DNA of 64,000 bases from Phascolomyces articulosus (lineage: Eukaryota; Mucoromycota; Mucoromycetes; Mucorales; Lichtheimiaceae): assembly GCA_025677815.1 (NCBI GenBank), contig JAIXMP010000005.1:620001-684000 (forward strand), given 5' to 3'. A model generated the notes under the pieces. The model was not told the origin of the DNA and searched no databases. It saw only the letters and a list, made by a program, of their open reading frames with translations. Shown piece by piece: positions 58,001 to 64,000 of the stretch; the stretch's first letter is position 1; every line of letters starts with the position of its first letter. Both the position numbers and the translations under genes were made by a program.

Positions 58001-61000
58001 GAATGTTCCAGTGTCTTCATCGATTGTTCCTGCCATTGGATCTACCATAAAAGAAAGAATAAACTTGCAAAAAGAAATTCGTGACCCAAAACTCAGTCAT
58101 AACCTCTTTTTTTTCCTACTTCCAAAGACTATTAGATAAGCAAAGGCCTTTCACAAACAATCGTGAGTATTTATTTGTTTTCAAAAAATACCAAGTGGAT
58201 GGAACTGTAAGCAGAGATAACAAGTTGGATCAAATACAAAAGAAAAGAAAGTATCATGACATTAACATTTATGTCTATAAAACCACTTGATATTTAAGCG
58301 CATTTTCATGTTACCCTCGACAACATATTATTTAAAAAAAAATTCTGTGCAGTGGTTATGTTATCTGTAAATAGATTACACTGTACCGCAAGGAAGTGAC
58401 TATATGTCTATAGACGTCAGTCATCAGTCTTCCACCATTAAACAAGTAAATTTCACTTTTAAGTAAATAAAAAGAATTATACTAAACAAAGTGAGGTTCC
58501 CATCGAATCATTATCAATTACTGCTACAGTAGACGATTAATAATAGTAGAAAGGGCAAAGCCATTCACAATGAATCCCAACCCAGCAGTAGTGGTAGAAA
58601 CAACTGCTTGTGTGTGGCGATATGATAGATTTGACAAATTTAGATTTTGGATCTTCTTATATGGTATAGATGTCACAGATGTTTATTTCTTTTGGATTGT
58701 TTGTGAGCATTTAAGATTCAGGAACCAAAACTATGGATTCTTTATTTGCCATCCAAAAAAGTCTATTTTTCTTCATTCATTTCAGAACAATAATAATAAT
58801 AGAAAAAAAAGAATTACTGATTTTGCATTTCATTGAGAAAAAACCCTCCCTCGGTATCATTAACATTTATGGGTAAATAGAAAAATCGGTAATTACCATA
58901 ATAAAGAAGGTGACACTACCACCACATCTCAGTTTTTTTTTTGATGTCCAAATGAATGATCCATCCGTCGAACACTTAAAATATGTTTTTCTATAAGAGT
59001 TTAGTAGTGTTTTCTATAAGAAAAGAAGAGACACGACATCACGTTGGATCATCTATTTATGTCAACCATCATCATCCCTCATTTAATAAGATGGACTTTT
59101 TAATTTGATTTGATTGACAAGAAAATTGTGGAGATGAAGAAAAAAGTTAGATGGGATAAACAAGTTTTTTCTTGATTAAGAAAAAAAAAAAGAGGCATCT
59201 AAATGAAATACTTTTTTTGGATCTAACGAAATAAGGAAAAAGGAAGAAGAAAGAACTTGCGTCTCCACTTTTGTTTGTTTATTTTTGGTGATAACCAAAC
59301 ACAACAAACATTAATTAAATACGCCCATTATGTGAAATTTGATGTGTGCGTACAACAAAGACCCAACTCTAATTCGTCACACCCTTTTATTGTTTTGTGT
59401 GTGTGTGCATCTACTAACATGGTCAATGATTGATTGAATTATTATTAAATGTGGTATATTATATATTAATCCAAAAATAAAATCATATATTTTTACCAAT
59501 CAATTCATGAATGAATGATCCATCAAAAAAGTTAAAAGAAGAAACAGGTGTTGCTGTGAGTCGTACTAATTTTACTGATGCAGTTAGTAAAAAAAATTGT
59601 CGATCCATCTCACTCACACGCCGCATTACGCATCCATTCCTACCTTCTAATAATAACTTTTTTTTCATGGCGTAGCCAGTCCACTTCTATTGGTGTATCT
59701 ATAAAGTGATTAATGCAAAAGTATCTCTTTTCCCATTGATTTTATCGCTAATCTATTTAGCCAGAATATTGAATTCCCAAGAAATGGATCGATTTTCTTC
59801 TCAATGGCCTATGACATATATAGAATATATTCAACAGCATTTGCTTCTTCGTTCATAGAGATGTGTATATATTTATACATATCATTTAGAACTTTTGCTC
59901 ATTGCTGCTATATATCGTAGAAACCTATTGAGATATATCTCTTGATGAAATTGACATTGTAAGGGAAACAAAACAACAGCTGTTGTTTTAATGAAGGATT
60001 CTCTCCTTAAATGTATTGTAAATAGTAGTGGATAAGGTACCACGAGTTTTTTTTTTATCTTAACATGGATCTAATAAAAAAAATATGTGTGTGGGAGTAG
60101 AAATCTTTTGGCATTAAGAAAACAAGTAGTTGTACACGTTGCATTTGCCATCTATGTTAAAGTTGTTGTTTGTCCATGGTAAAATATTCCCATCATTCGC
60201 ATCATCATGGTAACACAGCAGCAAAAAAGGAAAAAAAATGTTTTTAAGAGTTGTTGCTGTGGAGATGATGCTTCATTTCATTTATAGAAAAAGGCACGGT
60301 CCCCCTTTCCTCCTTTCTTTACTCCCTATATGTTAAAGAAGAGCGCCGTTCAGTCAATTGTTTCAAGCATAAAAATTTATTTCCCACCACGAACAAAAAA
60401 AAACAACAAACAGCCTCCTTATGTGTTTACTCCAATTTGAGGAATATTAAGAAGGAACTAAAAAAAACATCATCAGATTATCAGATTATGTAGCAGTAAT
60501 AAGAGTAGAATAGTATAGAAATTGATTCATATCATTCATTAATTAAATATCATAATAGTAAAAGGTAAGTTCATCAATTAGCTAACATTGGTTTAATAAC
60601 CCCACATTTATTTAAAAATGGTGTGGTAGTACTTAAAGTGTTGTCTTACCCAAAGAATCGGAAAATGGCAAGTAGTCCGTTCTCATTTTCTTTCTTGACT
60701 TGACTTGGGTCTCTCTCACTCCTCATAAAATATTCACACAGAGAATGCATCCATCTATTCTCTCACTCACTCCATCTATGCATGTACGTATGTATGTACG
60801 TTATGTGTGTGAAATCTTTTCTTCTTCCATTGAGAGAGAAACCATCGTACCTAAACTAATAGTCTAAAAAAAATGACATAACTGAGTTACTATTATACAT
60901 AATCTATGACGAAATGGAATCGATTATCGGATTAACAATTATTTCCTCGGCTCTGTTTATTTTAGCGTACAATTGAATGGGAGCTGCGACGGCAACAAAA

Positions 61001-61887
61001 GATCAAAAAGTATCTGATAATAATAAAAAAAGAACATTAGAGAAAAAAAAGAAACAAGTTACACGAATTCTTTCAACCGGTGACTCTAAAGAATGACTCA
61101 AAAACGTCATACGTGTAATACAAAACTTCATTTTGTGAGAAAGAAACTTCATTCTTTTTCTATGGACTAATAGAGTCTGTTGTTTAAGATATGAATGGAA
61201 GAGGCTTAACCTCATTTATATATTTTATGAAAGAAAAACGTTATAGTTTATACCAAGCCCAATGTCCATTGTTTTTATTATTAGAAAATCATGATAACAC
61301 CTTGATGTAATCATGACAAGAAATGATGAATAATCTGATCAAAGTTACACATTCATTTTTATAATCGGAGTCAATACACCAATACAAAACTTCTTCTCTG
61401 CATTACTAAAATTGGAATGATCCATTTTGAATTTGGTTTTTAAAAAAAAGAGTCAATATTATTATGATGATGAAAATGCTTATTAAAGGTGTGATATTAT
61501 TATTAAAGTGGGGTGATAATATGCTTAAATGGTCTATAAAGAAGAATGGTATGATTTTTTTTTAAAAAAAAAGTAGATAGAGAAAAAAAAAAGGAAGGAA
61601 GCGGAACTAGCCGTCAACACTATCCATTCTTTTTTTCTTATCTATACAATGATAAACTATATATACAAAAAAAAATAAAGATACGGAAAAGAAGATAAAG
61701 AAGATATAATAAAGGATAAAGATAAGAAAGTTGTGTTGAATAAAATGCTTAATGATATGATGGGTTGACTTGTTGATATTAATATATACAGATAATAATA
61801 ATAATGGGCGTATAAAAAGAGTTGGTCATAATGAAAGTTGTTATTTGTTGTTGTTATTGCTACTAGATGTTGTTGAATGATGATTGT
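55021..61887. other. 6.9-kb gene desert
   Basis: Longest gene-free stretch of the window. AT-rich, with one decayed coding fragment (57,246-58,048, minus strand). Short open frames elsewhere (e.g. near 58,570 and 59,483-59,668) lack partners, splice logic or recognisable motifs. No RNA gene, tRNA or full transposon recognised. Confidence 0.5.
57246..58048 (-). pseudogene. decayed coding fragment, unrecognised
   Basis: From 58,048 downward one frame encodes about 98 coherent residues (VDPMAGTIDEDTGTFTYSMY; then LCTKRYYRMRVKYLRKEHTI; RFLQSSNTKIRSACNMEMIS). It then meets TAA stops but keeps coding character (EQKLEKYVSVFLYRYVKQFV) before a frame switch to a segment with EWHFIDSLLSLAYQF. The TAA codons could derive from CAA. 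No domain identified; may be an old member of a repeated hypothetical family. Confidence 0.4.
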
Positions 61888-62320
61888 TTAAACGACTGTA
61901 GGTGTTGCATGATGTGATGGTCGAAAAGAAGAAGAAGATGAAGTAGGTGATGATGAGAAATAATATGTGAATTGTTCTTCATCAGGTGTTTGAGCCAAAT
62001 ATTGTTCCAATTGTGTTAACATGGCGTTATCGTAAGGAAGTTCTTCATTTTTCCAACTACATTTGGAACACTCATATCGTACACGCATATTATTGGCAAT
62101 CTTTTTATTTAAAACAATTAATTGTTTTTCTGATCGTGTCAATTGAACAGAGGATGTTGCTTTACATTTTGGACAAGGGTGACTTGCATGTTCAAGAGAG
62201 ATTTTTTTTCCAGAGTTTCCAACTATTATAGATAAATGATAGGGTTAGTTTTTTTTTTCTTATTTTTAATTCAAATTTTAATGTATAGATGAAAAGATAC
62301 ATACCAATGACAAAAGGCAT
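61888..62320 (-). CDS. small zinc-ribbon protein
   Basis: Two exons (62305-62320 and 61888-62222), joined in phase, 116 residues. The tiny first exon encodes MPFVI plus the first base of the next codon; the second continues VGNSGKKISLEHASHPCPKC. CPKC near residue 22 and CSKC near residue 57 form a CX2C...CX2C zinc ribbon, separated by a helix-turn segment (RSEKQLIVLNKKIANNMRVR). The tail is Ser/Pro-rich (SSSPTSSSSSFRPSH). The layout recalls short fungal zinc-ribbon proteins of unknown role whose N-terminus is a hydrophobic strand. Function unknown. Confidence 0.75.
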
Positions 62321-64000
62321 GATGTAATTTGATTTGTAATAAAGAAGTTAAAAGCAAGTAGTGTAGTTAAAAGCAAAATAAAGTAGTAGCAAAGAGGAAT
62401 AAAAAAAAATTAAAAAGAAACGGGAAATTGAGGTGAAATAATTCCTCCCTTTTTATATCCATTTTTTTCAAAGGATGTAAAAGTGTGTAACCATCCCATT
62501 TATCCACGTTGTTTTTAATGGCCGACTAGAAGAAATTCGACTTTCCAAGTAAAGTTTAGTTCGAGTGGTACAATTGAATTACACAATACTAGATTATAAA
62601 TGGAGTTTTTCTCAATAGAATCAGCTAAAACTGCTGCTGTTTGCTGCAAGCAATCAAGTGATCTATTCTTGGCTCTTCTCAATGCTTATGACGTTTTGTA
62701 CACTGTTTTATGAACTAAGAGTAGTATAGTGTGTGGCAAAGCATTTTAATGCTTTTTATTTTGCGCAGTCAATTAATAAAAGACGTTATAATTGACAATC
62801 ATTACTCAATTATTGTTATTTTAACTTGTTTGATCAACATTTTTTTACTCATCATCGATGATCTTCCTCCCCTTTTTGAATAAACTTTTTTTTTCATCTC
62901 TTTCTCTCTCAACGCATGGCGTAGTGCTCCGATATAAAAAAAAAAGGTTTTGGTTTCTTGTTCCTAATTACGCATCTAAAAAAAAACCGGAATAAGAAAT
63001 AGTTTTGCGCGTTAAACGGAGTCAAAAGATGGTTCGCTTCCAATTCCTACTGGCTCCGAATAAGTTCTTTTTATATTTCAACCAAACCCAACGAACCAAA
63101 TTTCATTTTTCATCAACAAAAAGATGTTGTCATAGTTATTTTACGATCGTTTTATCGTCGCATGGCAAAAAACAACTCCGCGTCAAAGGTCTTTTCGGTG
63201 AATTGAATAAAAAAAAAGGCTCAGCGTTTCAATCAATCATATCCTTCAAAAAGGGTCATCTGCCGGTAGAGTCATATATATAGATAGATATTCAGATTTT
63301 TTTACCTTTCCTTCGGTTGAAAGTAAATTACCTTAATCACCTTATCTGTAAGTTATTCCGAAATGACACAACGCCTCTTTTTTTAGACTTATCCTTTTTG
63401 TTGTCATGTAATTATCATGGGCAACAGAATCGAATGTACGTTGTCATGGAATACATAAATGGTTGTTATGGTAAAAAGAAGATGTTGCCCTCCTCCCCCT
63501 GACAACAAAACAAGCAAATCTACCATCTGAGAATTATTCCATCCATCTCTCTCTTTCAATTTGTTTCTCTTTCATTTTTGTGGGGAAATAAAATTTATGG
63601 TTTTCGTACGACGTTCACACGATTTTTATTAATAAAAATCAAAAGAACCAGTCATTTTCTTTGATTTGAATCTAAAACCAACGATTTGAATCAAATAGAA
63701 AAATAGGAACCGTACCTTTTTTTTTATTATTTTATTTCTCAATAAAGTAGAATTCGTCACTGAGAAATGAGATTACTCTCTATCTTTCAATATAAAATAG
63801 TAGTGGAGGGCGTTCATTTTTTGCTGAGCCAGGTGTAGTTTATTATTGATAATGTATAAAATATATTAGAAAATAACGTATGTTTCGTTATTTCAGTACA
63901 CTTGATCAACGACACTTGCATAACATAAAACAGTTTAGAAACAATTGGATTTGCATGAGTTTACATTGTTTATAGATATAAACAACTTGTAAGAAAGATT
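62321..64000. other. intergenic to window end
   Basis: 1.7 kb of AT-rich sequence. Open frames at about 63,005-63,283 and 63,317-63,502 have no recognised motif and lie in DNA with long A/T runs; they are not called. Upstream part holds the zinc-ribbon gene promoter. Confidence 0.5.

Noticed and set aside
58570..58836. 88-codon plus-strand frame beginning MNPNPAVVVETTACVWRYDR
   Set aside because: The start looks reasonable, but the rest is aromatic-rich and ends in an Asn/Lys run; no homologous motif, no splice continuation.
63005..63283. 92-codon plus-strand frame near the window end
   Set aside because: Basic and low complexity, embedded in poly-A/T tracts, no motif; insufficient to call a gene.
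1..64000. tRNA, rRNA and CRISPR arrays
   Set aside because: I scanned both strands for T-loop (GGTTCRANYCC-like) motifs, conserved rRNA segments and regularly spaced direct repeats and found none convincing; a tRNAscan run would settle the tRNA point.

Overview
The window reads as nuclear DNA of an early-diverging filamentous fungus, most likely Mucoromycota (Mucorales or a relative). Genes are split by many short GT-AG introns. Non-coding DNA is very AT-rich with long A/T runs, and coding regions carry Gln/Asn/Ser/Thr homopolymers. The protein set is fungal: a PPZ-type phosphatase, Fyv10/Gid9, Zim17, class II aldolase, saccharolysin and a DUF1752-GATA factor. Genus-level placement is inference.

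Layout. 1-14.5 kb is gene-dense: the 5' part of a PAK/Ste20-type kinase (-), an ADP-sugar Nudix hydrolase (-), a Gln-rich coiled-coil protein (+), a CLIP-170-like CAP-Gly protein (+), PPZ phosphatase (-), and an 861-residue helical protein of unknown function (-). 15.7-20.7 kb is a decayed accessory segment: a broken gene with a foldback MITE-like element in one intron, then a well-supported U5 snRNA gene (about 19.15-19.28 kb) and, just downstream, a telomere-repeat motif inside a possible helix. 20.7-30.7 kb holds saccharolysin (22 exons), fructose-bisphosphate aldolase and a TPR/F-box/LRR protein. 33.8-41.4 kb holds a Baeyer-Villiger-type flavin monooxygenase, a VC0807-like membrane protein and a two-finger GATA factor. 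44.9-48.8 kb holds Fyv10 and, about 180 bp upstream of it, a 5'-truncated LINE-like retroelement with 13-bp flanking repeats and three in-frame stops all explicable by C-to-T change. 53.1-55.0 kb holds Zim17 and an unknown 341-residue protein. 55-61.9 kb is nearly empty apart from one decayed coding fragment. A small zinc-ribbon gene lies near 62 kb.

Exon structures were worked out by hand from splice sites, phase and protein-family continuity. All listed multi-exon genes close in phase; only the PAK intron stays ambiguous. The genes form no operon or pathway cluster. Shared themes are housekeeping metabolism (aldolase, Nudix), protein turnover (saccharolysin, Fyv10, F-box), signalling and cytoskeleton (PAK, PPZ, CLIP), and mitochondrial chaperoning (Zim17). 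The most notable items are the U5 gene, the telomere-template-like motif beside it, the retroelement with directional nonsense mutations, and the exon duplication in the GATA gene.
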